Positions 1 to 8,855 are shown, numbered from the stretch's first letter. The stretch is DNA of 52,559 bases from Candidatus Bathyarchaeota archaeon (GCA_029907545.1 JARYLR010000010.1:1-52559), one strand, 5' to 3'. Notes: generated by a model from the letters alone, not told the origin. Made by a program: numbers and translations.

Positions 1-590
1 TCCAGCGTGTTATCGCGTATAACAAGGTTGTTAACGCCCTCTGCGCATATGCCTGTCTCAGTGTTCTTGAGAAAAACATTGTTCTCAATCGTTGCTTGAC
101 TATTCAGTATTCTAACTCCGTTTTTGGAACAAAGTCTCACTTCACAGTCTCGCATTTCCAGAAAACTGTTTTCCACAACTAAACCGTCGGCGGCATATTC
201 TATTATGCAATGCCTCATAATTGAGGTCGTCGTTCCTCGGAACTCTATCCATTTCCAGTCACCGGGAGACGGAATGTGCTTGCTGGAAGTGAACGCGATC
301 TTTTTGTCAGCTGTGCCGTTGGCAACAAGAACTCCTTGAACGATGAGGGAGAAGTTTTCCGCAAATCTGACCTCAACTTCCGGCTCCACGATCAGCGTAG
401 CATTAGGATAGACAACAACGTTCTGCGAGACTATGTAAGGGCTATCAACAAGAGTCCAAATAGTATCTCGAGTTATGGGCCCTTCAACATAGGTTGTGGA
501 AGCCGAAGATAGAAAGTACCAGCCTCTGAATCCAAACATGCTGGATATGATGAAGAACGCTATTATTAAAGACTTGAATTGTCTGTTCAT
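1..590 (-). CDS. Secreted right-handed beta-helix (NosD-like) protein, N-terminal part, cut by window edge
   Basis: The frame starts at ATG 588-590 on the minus strand and stays open to the window edge, giving about 196 residues without a stop. Residues 1-30 look like a signal peptide (basic start, hydrophobic core, Ser-Ala-Ser near the end). Then comes a beta-rich segment in the style of 'PNATLIVEPEVEVRF', typical of archaeal proteins that precede parallel beta-helix repeats. From about residue 130 there are repeats of the form I-E-N-N-x-F and L-V-I-R-D-N, the turns of a NosD/pectate-lyase-like helix. It is probably exported and surface attached. Substrate unknown. The C-terminal part lies outside the window. 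Confidence 0.8.
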   Translation of the reverse strand, partial: MNRQFKSLIIAFFIISSMFGFRGWYFLSSASTTYVEGPITRDTIWTLVDSPYIVSQNVVVYPNATLIVEPEVEVRFAENFSLIVQGVLVANGTADKKIAFTSSKHIPSPGDWKWIEFRGTTTSIMRHCIIEYAADGLVVENSFLEMRDCEVRLCSKNGVRILNSQATIENNVFLKNTETGICAEGVNNLVIRDNTL

Positions 591-765
591 TTAAACTCAT
601 CCGTCTGCATGCAAACTTTTAGTATCCCTCTAACTGGAAAATGCTTAAGCATTATGAATTCAAGATACGTCTTCAAAATCTGCAAATCATTATGCGACTA
701 TCTGGGCAAGAAGAGTTTTAACAGAGCAAAGAGACAAACCTAGCATGCTAGGTGGAAGATGAAGA

Positions 766-1539
766 TTGAAAACCTACACGGCAATTGCCTTAGAACATTT
801 TCCCATGGTAAAGCCTGGAGACGATATTGCGCTGCAAATTGTGGAAATCGCAAAAGCCAACAATGTGGATCTAGAAGATGGAGATGTTGTCGTTATTGCG
901 CAGAAAATCATTTCCAAAGCTGAGAAAAGAATAGTGCATCTGAAAAATGTTCAGTCCTCTCAGAGGGCTTCGAAGCTTGCGAAGGAAGTCGGAAGAAGCT
1001 CGAAAATTATCGAACTAGTTCTCAGAGAAACAAGAAGGATCCTGAAGCTGTCCCGTGACATCGTGCTTGTCGAAGACAAACGCGGCTTAATCTGCATCAA
1101 CGCGGGACTTGATAAATCGAACGTGAAAGGGGCAGACGCGTTTGCGCTGTTGCCTGAAAATCCAGACAAGTCAGCACAAAACTGCAGAACCGCAATCAAA
1201 AAGCTAACCAACAAGAATGTTGCGGTCATAGTCTGCGACACCTACAGTCGACCATTCAGACGTGGCCAAGTGAACTTCGCCATCGGCGTAGCTGGAGTTA
1301 AGCCTTTCAAAGACTACCGAGGCAAAAAAGATCTTTTTGGGCAGGTATTGAAAGTCAAGAATATCGCCGTGATAGATGAGATCGCGGCAGCAGCTGAACT
1401 GCTAATGGGGCAAGCAACAGAGGCAAGACCAGTAGTAATATTCAAAGGGCTGAAAGAGCACGTAGACAGATGCGAAAACTGTAGTATAAGCGAGCTCTTC
1501 ATTTCTCGGAAAGAAGATCTATTCAAAAACGCGTTATAG
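766..1539 (+). CDS. cofE: Coenzyme F420-0:L-glutamate ligase
   Basis: The 257-residue product matches the usual length of archaeal CofE, which adds glutamate to F420-0 using GTP and a divalent metal, forming gamma-linked F420-1 and F420-2 in the cytoplasm. Visible family features are the N-terminal 'MVKPGDDIALQIVEIA' start of the fold, 'DGDVVVIAQKIISKAE' near residues 38-53, 'ICINAGLDKSNV' and 'VCDTYSRPFRRGQVNFAIG'. The start is a TTG with a ribosome binding site (AGGTGG) about 10 bases upstream; the nearby ATG at 759 is in another frame. It ends one base before the convergent hydrolase gene. F420 synthesis implies F420-dependent redox enzymes elsewhere in the genome. Confidence 0.93.
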   Translation: MKTYTAIALEHFPMVKPGDDIALQIVEIAKANNVDLEDGDVVVIAQKIISKAEKRIVHLKNVQSSQRASKLAKEVGRSSKIIELVLRETRRILKLSRDIVLVEDKRGLICINAGLDKSNVKGADAFALLPENPDKSAQNCRTAIKKLTNKNVAVIVCDTYSRPFRRGQVNFAIGVAGVKPFKDYRGKKDLFGQVLKVKNIAVIDEIAAAAELLMGQATEARPVVIFKGLKEHVDRCENCSISELFISRKEDLFKNAL

Positions 1540-2187
1540 TCAGATGCCACACAGAAAAGGGTTAGTGCGCTTCTCTTCCGCTATCGTTGTCGCAGGTCCA
1601 TGCCCCGGATAAACCTCTAGGTAGTCTGGCAAGCTTGCTATTTTCTTTAAAGACTGAAGCATTTCATGCTGGGAGCTCCCTGGAAAATCTGTTCGTCCTA
1701 TGGAGCCGGCAAAGATGGTGTCTCCCGTGAAGATTTCTTTCTTTCCTAGAAGCGAGATGCTGCCGTGGCTGTGACCTGGCGTGTGGATGACCTTTAGGCT
1801 TGTAACTCCAAACTTGACGACGTCGCCATCATGGAGGAGCACGTCGGCTGGCGGAGAAAAATTCTGAAAACCGAAGTATTTGGCGATTTCTTTGCCTAGT
1901 TTTCCCAGCAGGTGCTTGTCTTCTTCGTGAATAAGAATTTGCGCGTTGAATTTCTCTTTTATCACGCCGTTTCCGCATGTGTGGTCTGGGTGTCCGTGAG
2001 TGTTGACAATCAAACGAATTTCCAGCTTGCTTTCGCTTATGGCTTTGACAAGAGCCTCGGTTTCATGCTTGCTGTCTACACCTGGATCTACGATTATTGC
2101 TTCTTTTGTTTTTTCGCAGTGGATGACGTAACAGTTTGTGAAGAACTTGCCTACTGTGAATTTCTGCGCGATCATATCCTTCGTCAA
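1540..2187 (-). CDS. Metallo-beta-lactamase-fold hydrolase (glyoxalase II-like)
   Basis: The 215-residue protein carries the complete metal site of the glyoxalase II branch: THGHPDH near residues 64-70 (HxHxDH), PGHSHGS near 136-142, TGDTIF near 155-160 (bridging Asp), and a final PGHGPATT. Family members hydrolyse thioesters such as S-lactoylglutathione or act as persulfide dioxygenases; the substrate here cannot be read from sequence. No signal peptide, so it is cytosolic. It is convergent with cofE with no intergenic bases. Confidence 0.88.
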   Translation of the reverse strand: MTKDMIAQKFTVGKFFTNCYVIHCEKTKEAIIVDPGVDSKHETEALVKAISESKLEIRLIVNTHGHPDHTCGNGVIKEKFNAQILIHEEDKHLLGKLGKEIAKYFGFQNFSPPADVLLHDGDVVKFGVTSLKVIHTPGHSHGSISLLGKKEIFTGDTIFAGSIGRTDFPGSSQHEMLQSLKKIASLPDYLEVYPGHGPATTIAEEKRTNPFLCGI

Positions 2188-2427
2188 TCGAGGTTGCTTG
2201 GATAGTATTAAACCGTTTTGTTATGGTTGCTGGGAAGACCGAGTTCTTTATCAGAAATCAAATATTATTCAATTCATGATATAAAATTCATGTGTTATTT
2301 GAAATTCAATAACTAGCTTCAAGTAAGCTCTAAATGCATACTTTCTATCAATTTTTTAAATTTTTTTACCAATGGCAAGTATTCTGGCGGAAGGCAATTG
2401 AGCGGTTATTGAGCGCTATTCTTGAGT

Positions 2428-2595
2428 TTAAGGTTTTCCTTTCTCTATGACTTTGACTTTTTCGACTTTGTAGCACCAAGGAATTAGCATCTGTCCGCAA
2501 CTGATTTCTTTCAATATTTCTTTTTCGATATCATCTGATCTCTTACTCACAGATTCTGGAACTAATTCCAATTCAATTAAAGCTTTCTTAACAAT
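2428..2595 (-). CDS. Small conserved protein, 55 residues, probable AUU start
   Basis: A 55-codon frame on the minus strand reads as a plausible globular protein: 'KKALIELELVPESV', 'DDIEKEILKEI', 'IPWCYKVEKVKV'. It is clearly related to the 52-residue protein at 12747-12905 (K-[KR]-A-L-I-x-x-E-L-V-x-E-S, then I-E-[KR]-E-I-L, then P-W). In this frame there is no ATG, GTG or TTG at the homologous N-terminus. The codon in the right place is ATT at 2593-2595, preceded by a perfect GGAGG (2603-2607) with a 7-base spacer. An ATG at 2610-2612 is in another frame and reaches a stop after 11 codons. Function unknown. It could instead be a copy that has lost its start codon. Confidence 0.5.
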   Translation of the reverse strand: MVKKALIELELVPESVSKRSDDIEKEILKEISCGQMLIPWCYKVEKVKVIEKGKP

Positions 2596-2721
2596 GCTTC
2601 TGCCTCCAACATGCTAAGGCTGATTGAGTTGCTTAGAGCTATTAATTGTTTATCGAGAAGTCGGATTCTGAATCTGAATGCCTTCGAAGAAGCATAACAA
2701 TAAAAGAAGGAGAGTGAAAGA

Positions 2722-3069
2722 TTAAAGGAAGAGTCCCCAGATTCCGATTACTATGGCGATTATGCCTATTATTATTTGGAATCCGCCGAGCCATTTGACG
2801 ATTTTGGCTAAGTCCTTTCCTATTGCTGGTATGCTTGGCAGAAGGCCCAAGATCAATATTAGTCCAGCTATGATTGCCACTATTCCCTGTAATCCGAAAT
2901 ACAGAATCCCGAGGATTATGGCTATCACTCCAATGACTGTTTGGAACCTGCCCAGCCACTTAGCAACTTTCTCTAAACTCTTCCAAACGGCAGGTATGTT
3001 CGGCAGTATACCCATCGCCAGTATAAGTCCAGCCACGATATTTGTTATCTCGATTATCACATGTTTCAC
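2722..3069 (-). CDS. Membrane protein made of two tandem repeats
   Basis: The 115-residue protein is almost entirely hydrophobic and consists of two copies of one unit of about 50 residues. The first has 'GLILAMGILPNIPAVWKSL' and 'VAKWLGRFQTVIGVIAIILG'; the second has 'GLILILGLLPSIPAIGKDL' and 'IVKWLGGFQIIIGIIAIVIG'. Each unit has two membrane segments joined by a short amphipathic loop, so four in all, with the two halves in the same orientation. No enzymatic motif. The function is unknown; the family appears to be an archaeal integral membrane protein. Confidence 0.7.
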   Translation of the reverse strand: MKHVIIEITNIVAGLILAMGILPNIPAVWKSLEKVAKWLGRFQTVIGVIAIILGILYFGLQGIVAIIAGLILILGLLPSIPAIGKDLAKIVKWLGGFQIIIGIIAIVIGIWGLFL

Positions 3070-3222
3070 CAGTAGGCTCTTTCTGTTTAGCCCAGTTTAT
3101 AAGATTTGAATCAGTAGATAGAGATCAAACAATTTTTAGGGGTTCAGATTCGGAACAAAACAATCTGCCCAATAGACTTTTCTACCCCTAAACATTCTAG
3201 TAACTCAAAAAGGTTCAACATC

Positions 3223-4383
3223 ATGAGCAACTCGCCGCCTGAAATCAGTGCACCCGAAAACTGGCAGACCGATTTCAACCAAGTTTCGAGTGCTGTGGAG
3301 GCCGAGTTTCAGGTAGAGGAATCCACGCTGGTAAACGGAATCCCAACATATTACTTGAAACAGCCTCAGGAAACCAAGCAGGCGTTCTTAAGACTGCTGA
3401 AAAGTCTAGATAAACTTGGCCTAATAGCTTTCCTGAGAAGAAGTGGCGATCGGATAGTTTTGAGAGTTGCTCCGAAGCCTCCAGTGAAGCCTAGTAACGT
3501 GTTAGTCAACTGGCTGCTTTTCTTTGCAACAATCGCAACCACGTTTGTAACAGGTTATTTCCTGTCAGACGAGTTTGTTGAGAGCGGGGCGTTGCCAAGC
3601 CCTGTTGTTGGAGGCGTAGCCTTCTCGGTAGCGATAATGGCTGTGCTTGGCGTGCATGAGATGGGTCACAAACTTACTGCGGACAAAAGCGGGATTGAGG
3701 CCACTCCACCCTACTTTATTCCTGGACCTCCTCCCGTGTTTGGGATATTTGGAATCGGCACTTTTGGCGCTGTGATAATGCAGAAGTCGCTTCCACGTAA
3801 CCGAGATGCGCTGTTCGATGTGGGCGCCAGCGGTCCGCTTACAGGCTTCTTTCTGGCAGCTTTCACTTTCATAATCGGCATTTTTATGTCCGCCTACACG
3901 TGGATTCCTGCTGGTTCAGCTACGTTACCTGCGCCTTTGCTGTTTACGCTTGTTGGAGATTTTGTTCAGCCGTTGGGGGCGGTTCCGCCTTATCCTTCTT
4001 CTGCTGCTTCAGGTGACTATTTCCTTGGTATACATCTGCATCCTATAGCGTTTGCTGGCTGGGTAGGCATGATTGTTACTATGCTGAATCTGTTGCCTGC
4101 TGCGATGCTTGACGGCGGGCATATTGCGCGTTCGCTGGTTGGTGAGACTGCAAGACTTGTTTTAACCGGCTTGTCGATTGCGTTTCTGTTTTTAGGTGGC
4201 TTTGTTCCTATGGCCTTGTTTGTTTTTTTTATGGCTATGTATCGGCATCCTGGACCGTTGGATGATGTTTCGGGGCTTTCGAGGAGTAGAAAAATGCTGA
4301 GTGTTGTGCTTGTGGCGGTGTTCATTTTGAGTTCTTATATGCATTACTTGGTGTTTGCTTTGCTTAGACTTCTGGGTTTTTGA
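3223..4383 (+). CDS. Site-2 protease family zinc metalloprotease (M50)
   Basis: The 386-residue membrane protein has the zinc motif HEMGH at residues 145-149 inside a membrane segment, and the second site-2 protease motif around residues 288-300 (NLLPAAMLDGGH), whose Asp completes the metal site. About 90 residues of soluble N-terminal domain come first, then about seven membrane segments; 'PPYFIPGPPPVFGIFGIGTFG' is the loop typical of the archaeal/plant EGY-like branch. The family cuts membrane-anchored regulators within the bilayer. The start ATG at 3223 is preceded by weak AT-rich promoter-like sequence. Substrate unknown. Confidence 0.9.
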   Translation: MSNSPPEISAPENWQTDFNQVSSAVEAEFQVEESTLVNGIPTYYLKQPQETKQAFLRLLKSLDKLGLIAFLRRSGDRIVLRVAPKPPVKPSNVLVNWLLFFATIATTFVTGYFLSDEFVESGALPSPVVGGVAFSVAIMAVLGVHEMGHKLTADKSGIEATPPYFIPGPPPVFGIFGIGTFGAVIMQKSLPRNRDALFDVGASGPLTGFFLAAFTFIIGIFMSAYTWIPAGSATLPAPLLFTLVGDFVQPLGAVPPYPSSAASGDYFLGIHLHPIAFAGWVGMIVTMLNLLPAAMLDGGHIARSLVGETARLVLTGLSIAFLFLGGFVPMALFVFFMAMYRHPGPLDDVSGLSRSRKMLSVVLVAVFILSSYMHYLVFALLRLLGF

Positions 4384-4445
4384 TTGGCTTTTGCTGTATT
4401 TGTGTTGGAAGTTTATACGGTAAGGTTTATTAAATATTACTATAC

Positions 4446-4736
4446 ATGACATTATTTTTAGAGACATCAAATGAAGTTCCAGCTCAAAGCCAGTCTCTAA
4501 GTGAGGCACAGATGAAAGGGCTACTAATTCTCTTTGTCTTCTTCTCAATGTTTACAGTTGCGTCTTTACTGATCCCGTCGCCTATGTTTCCTGGAAACTT
4601 TTTTGCCGCGCAGATGGGCGCTTCGGCTGGCAATTACATTGAATACCTAAGCGCTGTTTTTAATGGAATTTTCTATGGCTGCATTCTTTGGGCTATCTTT
4701 CTGGTCTTTAGTAGGAGACTTGAAGGAGAAAAGTAG
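4446..4736 (+). CDS. Small membrane protein of unknown function
   Basis: A 96-residue protein with a soluble N-terminal 23 residues and two membrane segments (about 25-47 and 68-88), ending in a basic tail (SRRLEGEK). No known domain recognised. An AT-rich promoter-like element (TTTATTAAATATTAC) lies just upstream of the ATG, so the transcript may be almost leaderless. It lies behind the site-2 protease gene and may be a partner or substrate, but nothing in the sequence shows it. Confidence 0.6.
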   Translation: MTLFLETSNEVPAQSQSLSEAQMKGLLILFVFFSMFTVASLLIPSPMFPGNFFAAQMGASAGNYIEYLSAVFNGIFYGCILWAIFLVFSRRLEGEK

Positions 4737-4758
4737 TTTAAGAGAATCTTGGTGTTCT

Positions 4759-5007
4759 TTAGCTTCCTTTTTGGGCGAGAAAACCTACAAGTCTAATCTT
4801 GCTTTTGCATTTCATGCATGAGAGCACTAGTTCTGCGAGTTCGTCTTCCTTGACTATTGTTTCAACGATCTGGTAGGTTTCTTCTGATTCGTCATCTGGA
4901 GAGATTATTGTCCCGCATTTGGGGCATGGAAAGGTTCCGTCTCCATCTATCTTTGTAAGGTCAATTGTGTACATCTCGCTGCTTTTTACTGCGGCTTTTT
5001 TCATCAT
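4759..5007 (-). CDS. Zinc-ribbon protein
   Basis: The 82-residue protein contains two CxxC pairs, CPKC at residues 28-31 and CMKC at 64-67, spaced as in a single zinc ribbon with an acidic insert (DDESEE) between the knuckles. It is preceded by 'MYTIDLTKIDGDGTF'. Such small archaeal zinc ribbons are usually nucleic-acid or protein adaptors; no specific role can be assigned. Two start codons adjoin (ATG ATG at the N-terminus). Confidence 0.65.
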   Translation of the reverse strand: MMKKAAVKSSEMYTIDLTKIDGDGTFPCPKCGTIISPDDESEETYQIVETIVKEDELAELVLSCMKCKSKIRLVGFLAQKGS

Positions 5008-5145
5008 TTTATGATACTCCTTTGTTTTGTTCTTTGATGTTTCCCATGGTTTGGGCTAGAATATATTAAATGATTATGAATTCAGAATTCAGATTTCAGC
5101 TCTACGGGCGCGTGGTTGCTACTTTGCATTGGAATTGGTTATAGC

Positions 5146-5586
5146 CTAGTTTTCCAGAGGAAGCATTCTTGAATAATAGAGGAGTGGTAGCGCCAAGAGG
5201 ATGATGTTTTTGCCTTTTATCGCTAAAGTATAGTCAACCCTCAGCGGCGGTCCGGCGTTCACTTTTCTGTTTAAGTAGTTTTGGTCTTTCAGACTTTTCA
5301 ACTTGTCTGATAAGGTTCTGGAGTTTACTCCTAGGATTTTCTTCAGCTCGCTGAAACTAGCTGCTTTCTTAAGGAAAAGTGTGTAGAGAATCTCCAAGTT
5401 CCATTTCTGTGATAGGAGGTTGAAGCTTTCTTCGAGGCTTTGGATGTCTTTTTTCAGGTCGTCTAGGCTTATTTTCTGTTTTTGCAGTATGTGCTGTAGT
5501 GTTTCTTCTATTGCTTTCAGTGTCTGGTTGATGCGGGTTTCAACGAGTTTGCGAAGCTCGTTGCTTAAGGTGAGCGTTTGGTTCAC
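5146..5586 (-). CDS. HxlR-type winged-helix transcriptional regulator
   Basis: The 146-residue protein has a coiled N-terminal helix (about 1-55) and a winged helix from about 57 to 125 with the HxlR-like core 'KWNLEILYTLFLKKAASFSELKKIL' (here split: KWNLEILYTLF, then FSELKKILGVNSRTLSDKL) and a wing 'RKVNAGPPLRVDYTL'. It starts with GTG at 5586. It is divergent from the flavoprotein gene at 5681, with a TATA-like stretch (AATATTTATAAGG) in the 94-base gap, so it may control that gene or itself. Ligand unknown. Confidence 0.8.
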   Translation of the reverse strand: MNQTLTLSNELRKLVETRINQTLKAIEETLQHILQKQKISLDDLKKDIQSLEESFNLLSQKWNLEILYTLFLKKAASFSELKKILGVNSRTLSDKLKSLKDQNYLNRKVNAGPPLRVDYTLAIKGKNIILLALPLLYYSRMLPLEN

Positions 5587-5680
5587 GGCGGTACACCTAG
5601 TGTGGATGGGCTTACTTCAATATTTATAAGGATTTACCTATACAACAGAGTGTGAAAAGTATATCGGCTTCGGTGATTAG

Positions 5681-7042
5681 ATGGAAAAGTACGACGTCTT
5701 AGTAGTTGGCGCTGGAACGGCTGGATGTCTAGCGGCGAAAACCACAGCGGAAGCCGGCTTGAAAGTCTGTTTGATTGAGCGAAAGAACAGAGCAGAGATT
5801 GGAGAAAAGATATGCGGGGACGCGTTAGGTGAGCATCACTTCAAGACAATAGGGATAAGTAAGCCTCAGGGAGGTGAGCTGGAAAAGAGAATTGAGGGTA
5901 TCAAGATATATTCTCCTGACAAAAACACGGTTTTCAAAATTGCACATGAGGATTTTGTTGGCTACATGCTTAACCGGCGGCTTTTCGGTCAATGGCTACT
6001 GAGGATGGCGCTAGATGAAGGCGCAGTGCTTATGGATAATACTCAGTGCTTGCAGCCGCTTGTTGAAAAGGGATTTGCCTCAGGAGTCGTTGCCAAGAAT
6101 ATGCGAACCGGCGAGACGCTTCATTTGAAATCCAATGTTGTTATGGACGCCAGCGGCTTCTTTGGGGTTGTTAGAAAGAAACTTCCGCCTGAAATAGGAT
6201 TGGAAAGAGAAGTTGCAAACGAGGATGTTGAGGCATGCTACCGCGAAATTAGGCAGCTTAAACAAGAGGACACTGAGTCACAGTTTTGCGAGATCTACCT
6301 AAATCAGAAGGTGACCCCTGGCGGGTATACGTGGCTTTTCCGTAGAGGCGGCGCAAGGATTAACGTGGGCTTGGGCATTTGCATGCAGGGAAGGTTTCCG
6401 AATCCGAAAAATCAGTTTTACAAGCACATCTTGAGCATGCCTCTTTTTGAGGGATCTTTGCTTTTGAATGGGGGGTCATGGTATGACCCGACGAGGCGGC
6501 CGTTGGATAACATGGTTGGAAACGGAGTGATGATCCTTGGCGACGCTGCCTGTTTGGTGAATCCGATTCACGGAGGCGGCATTGGTCCATCGATGCTTAG
6601 TGGCTTCTTGGCAGGAAAAACTGCGGTCGAAGCCTTAGAGAAGGGCAAAGTCAGTCGAGAGTCGTTGTGGAGCTATAACTGCGCGTATATGGAGAAGTAT
6701 GGGATGAAGCAGGCTTCGCTTGACGTGTTTCGTCTTTTGCTGATTGCGAGCTCTGATGAAGATCTAAACTATGGAATGCAGTATAGGCTCTTGACCGAAG
6801 AGGATGTTTTGAAAGCTGGCTTGGGCGACGATTTTCACTTAAACATTACCGAGACTGCCAGGCGTGTGTTCAGAGGGCTAAAGCGCGTGCGTTTCCTGAA
6901 CAAGTTGCGGACCACTGTTAGCTTGATGAAGCAGGTTAAGGAACATTACAGGCACTATCCAACAACGCCTCAGGACTTCGAGATTTGGAGAAACAGAACC
7001 GAGGCGCTGTTTAAGGAAGCTAGGTTAAGACTTGGGCACTAA
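5681..7042 (+). CDS. Geranylgeranyl-reductase-family FAD protein
   Basis: The 453-residue protein begins with a Rossmann dinucleotide motif (VVGAGTAG at 8-15) and has the second FAD motif of the family, 'MILGDAACLVNPIHGGGIG' near residue 285. Archaeal members saturate the geranylgeranyl chains of membrane ether lipids or reduce other isoprenoids at the membrane surface with reduced ferredoxin or F420. The CxxxxE-type substrate-binding features typical of true digeranylgeranylglycerophospholipid reductases are only partly recognisable ('IGEKICGDALGEHH'), so another isoprenoid substrate is possible. It is divergent from the HxlR regulator. Confidence 0.85.
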   Translation: MEKYDVLVVGAGTAGCLAAKTTAEAGLKVCLIERKNRAEIGEKICGDALGEHHFKTIGISKPQGGELEKRIEGIKIYSPDKNTVFKIAHEDFVGYMLNRRLFGQWLLRMALDEGAVLMDNTQCLQPLVEKGFASGVVAKNMRTGETLHLKSNVVMDASGFFGVVRKKLPPEIGLEREVANEDVEACYREIRQLKQEDTESQFCEIYLNQKVTPGGYTWLFRRGGARINVGLGICMQGRFPNPKNQFYKHILSMPLFEGSLLLNGGSWYDPTRRPLDNMVGNGVMILGDAACLVNPIHGGGIGPSMLSGFLAGKTAVEALEKGKVSRESLWSYNCAYMEKYGMKQASLDVFRLLLIASSDEDLNYGMQYRLLTEEDVLKAGLGDDFHLNITETARRVFRGLKRVRFLNKLRTTVSLMKQVKEHYRHYPTTPQDFEIWRNRTEALFKEARLRLGH

Positions 7043-7081
7043 CTTTTTGCGCGGCTGGACTTTGGCGTGGAGTGTAGCTGT

Positions 7082-7771
7082 ATGCGTGTTGCGGTCTTAG
7101 TCACGGGCGGGAAGGATTCTGCTCTGGCTCTTTATTATGTCTTGAAAGAAGGCTATGATGTGAAGTATCTGGCAAGCATGATTCCTCTGCGTGAGGACAG
7201 TTGGATGTTTCACTATCCCAACATGTGGCTGGTTGACCTTTTTGCCGAAGCCGCGGGGGTTCCGCTTGTTAAGGCTGAAACAGATGCTGTGGGCGAAAAA
7301 GAGGTTGAAGATCTAAAACGTCTGATAAGCAGTCTTGATGTTGACGGTGTTGTCTCTGGAGCGGTTGCTTCAGACTATCAGAAAACTAGGATCGAAGGAA
7401 TCTGCAAGGAGATTGGCATAAAATGCGTGGCTCCGCTTTGGCACAGAGACCCTCTGGTGATCTTGAATGAAATTCTGGAGCTTAAGCTTGATGTCATCAT
7501 AACAGCGGTGTCTGCTTATGGCTTTGACAAGGCGTGGCTTAGACGTAAAATCGACGAGAAGGCGGTTAAGGACTTGGCGAAGCTCAACAGACTTTACGGG
7601 GTTTCAATCGTTGGAGAGGGAGGAGAGTACGAGACTCTTGTACTTGACGCACCTTTCCTCAGAAAACGGATACACATAGTCAATGCAGAGACAGTTTGGA
7701 AAGGTCAAGGCGGCTACCTGAAAATCACCAAAGCAGAACTTCAAAACAAATGGCGTAAGAGCATGCTGTAA
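7082..7771 (+). CDS. Diphthine--ammonia ligase family protein (Dph6-like ATP pyrophosphatase)
   Basis: The product has the PP-loop TGGKDS at residues 8-13 for ATP binding and the family signature 'GEGGEYETLVLDAPFF'-like segment near the end (GEGGEYETLVLDAPFL). Dph6 amidates diphthine to diphthamide on elongation factor 2. The ATG at 7082 is chosen because it directly precedes the PP-loop strand and has GGAGTG about 8 bases upstream; an in-frame GTG at 7067 would add five residues. It follows the flavoprotein gene by 39 bases and may share its transcript. Confidence 0.88.
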   Translation: MRVAVLVTGGKDSALALYYVLKEGYDVKYLASMIPLREDSWMFHYPNMWLVDLFAEAAGVPLVKAETDAVGEKEVEDLKRLISSLDVDGVVSGAVASDYQKTRIEGICKEIGIKCVAPLWHRDPLVILNEILELKLDVIITAVSAYGFDKAWLRRKIDEKAVKDLAKLNRLYGVSIVGEGGEYETLVLDAPFLRKRIHIVNAETVWKGQGGYLKITKAELQNKWRKSML

Positions 7772-7993
7772 AAGAACATTCCCTAGGAAATACTGAACCC
7801 CATTGAGCCTATAAATAGGGGGCTATAATCTTTCGAGCAACCAAAATCACCTTCTAGCACACAACATAACACGTGTCCTTTCGGGAAAGGTTTATTTTTC
7901 CGCATACCGCTATCAATAAGGCTACTGGCGGATTAGCATCCGCAGGGATGATGCCGAAAGGCTGAACCATAAACAATGAGAAGTGAAAAGCAT

Positions 7994-8575
7994 ATGGCAT
8001 ACAAGTATATTGCTGAAGCATGGGCAAAACCGGAAAAATCCTTCCTTGATACACTTATGCGCAAGAGACTTGTGGAATGGCGCCAGCAACTAGTCATAAG
8101 CCGTGTTGAGAAACCAACACGTCTCGATAAGGCTAGAAAACTAGGATACAAGGCTAAGCAAGGCTTCGTCATAGCACGTGTTCGCGTTCGACGGGGTGGA
8201 TTAAGAAAAGTTCGACCGCGCGCTGGCAGAAGACCGAAGCGCATGGGAGTCAAGAAGTTCAAGCCGGCGAAAAGTCTCAGGCTTATCGCTGAAGAGCGTG
8301 TGGCAAGAAAGTTTCCTAACCTCGAAGTGCTCAACTCCTATTGGGTTGGAGAAGACGGACGCCAAAAATGGTTCGAGGTCATACTGGTCGACACTAACCA
8401 TCCGGCAATCAAAGCTGACCCGGACATCAACTGGATATGCCAGAAGCAGCATAGAAGACGAGCCTTTAGGAGTCTGACAAGTGCGGGCAAAAAGGTAAGA
8501 AGCCTCAGGAGAAAGGGACGTGGCGCTGAAAAGTTCAGACCAAGCTGGCAGAGAGGAAGCAAGAAGGAGAAGTAA
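7994..8575 (+). CDS. rpl15e: Large-subunit ribosomal protein eL15
   Basis: The protein of 193 residues starts '[17 protein letters not shown]' as archaeal eL15 proteins do and is strongly basic throughout ([34 protein letters not shown]). It binds 23S rRNA at the base of the large subunit. An in-frame ATG at 7976 would add six residues (MRSEKH), which homologues lack. It heads a tight cluster with eL13 (5 bases apart), an RNA-binding protein and two RNase P proteins, an arrangement long known in archaea around exosome and RNase P genes. Candidate TATA boxes lie at about 7810 and 7890. Confidence 0.95.
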   Translation: MAYKYIAEAWAKPEKSFLDTLMRKRLVEWRQQLVISRVEKPTRLDKARKLGYKAKQGFVIARVRVRRGGLRKVRPRAGRRPKRMGVKKFKPAKSLRLIAEERVARKFPNLEVLNSYWVGEDGRQKWFEVILVDTNHPAIKADPDINWICQKQHRRRAFRSLTSAGKKVRSLRRKGRGAEKFRPSWQRGSKKEK

Positions 8576-8580
8576 CGGAA

Positions 8581-8826
8581 ATGCAGAAGATCCAGCCAAC
8601 AATACTCAAGAAAGATGAAAAAAAGCGTCACGGAAAGGGCTTTAGCCGAGGAGAACTCCGAAAAGCCGGACTAAGCATAGCAGAAGCCGTTCGCTTCAAA
8701 ATCCGCGTGGATCCAAGAAGGAAAACTGCCCACGAAGAAAACATAGAGACGTTGAAGGCGTTTTTCGAAGAGAAAAAGAAGTCAGCGAAGACTGTTTCGA
8801 AGACTAAGAAAAAGTCTAAAAGCTAG
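8581..8826 (+). CDS. rpl13e: Large-subunit ribosomal protein eL13
   Basis: The 81-residue protein contains the archaeal eL13 core '[17 protein letters not shown]' and '[19 protein letters not shown]' and ends in a lysine/serine-rich tail. It follows eL15 by five bases and is surely co-translated with it. eL13 is present mainly in TACK/Asgard-type archaea and absent from most Euryarchaeota, which helps place the organism. Confidence 0.88.
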   Translation: MQKIQPTILKKDEKKRHGKGFSRGELRKAGLSIAEAVRFKIRVDPRRKTAHEENIETLKAFFEEKKKSAKTVSKTKKKSKS

Positions 8827-8855
8827 CTTGCCTTAACGGGAACTGTGGCCTAAAC

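Noticed and set aside
7949-7970. GATGATG followed by CTGA upstream of eL15, like a C/D box guide RNA
   Set aside because: The C-like box has a mismatch and only about nine bases separate it from CTGA; no C' or D' boxes are present, so it cannot hold a guide.
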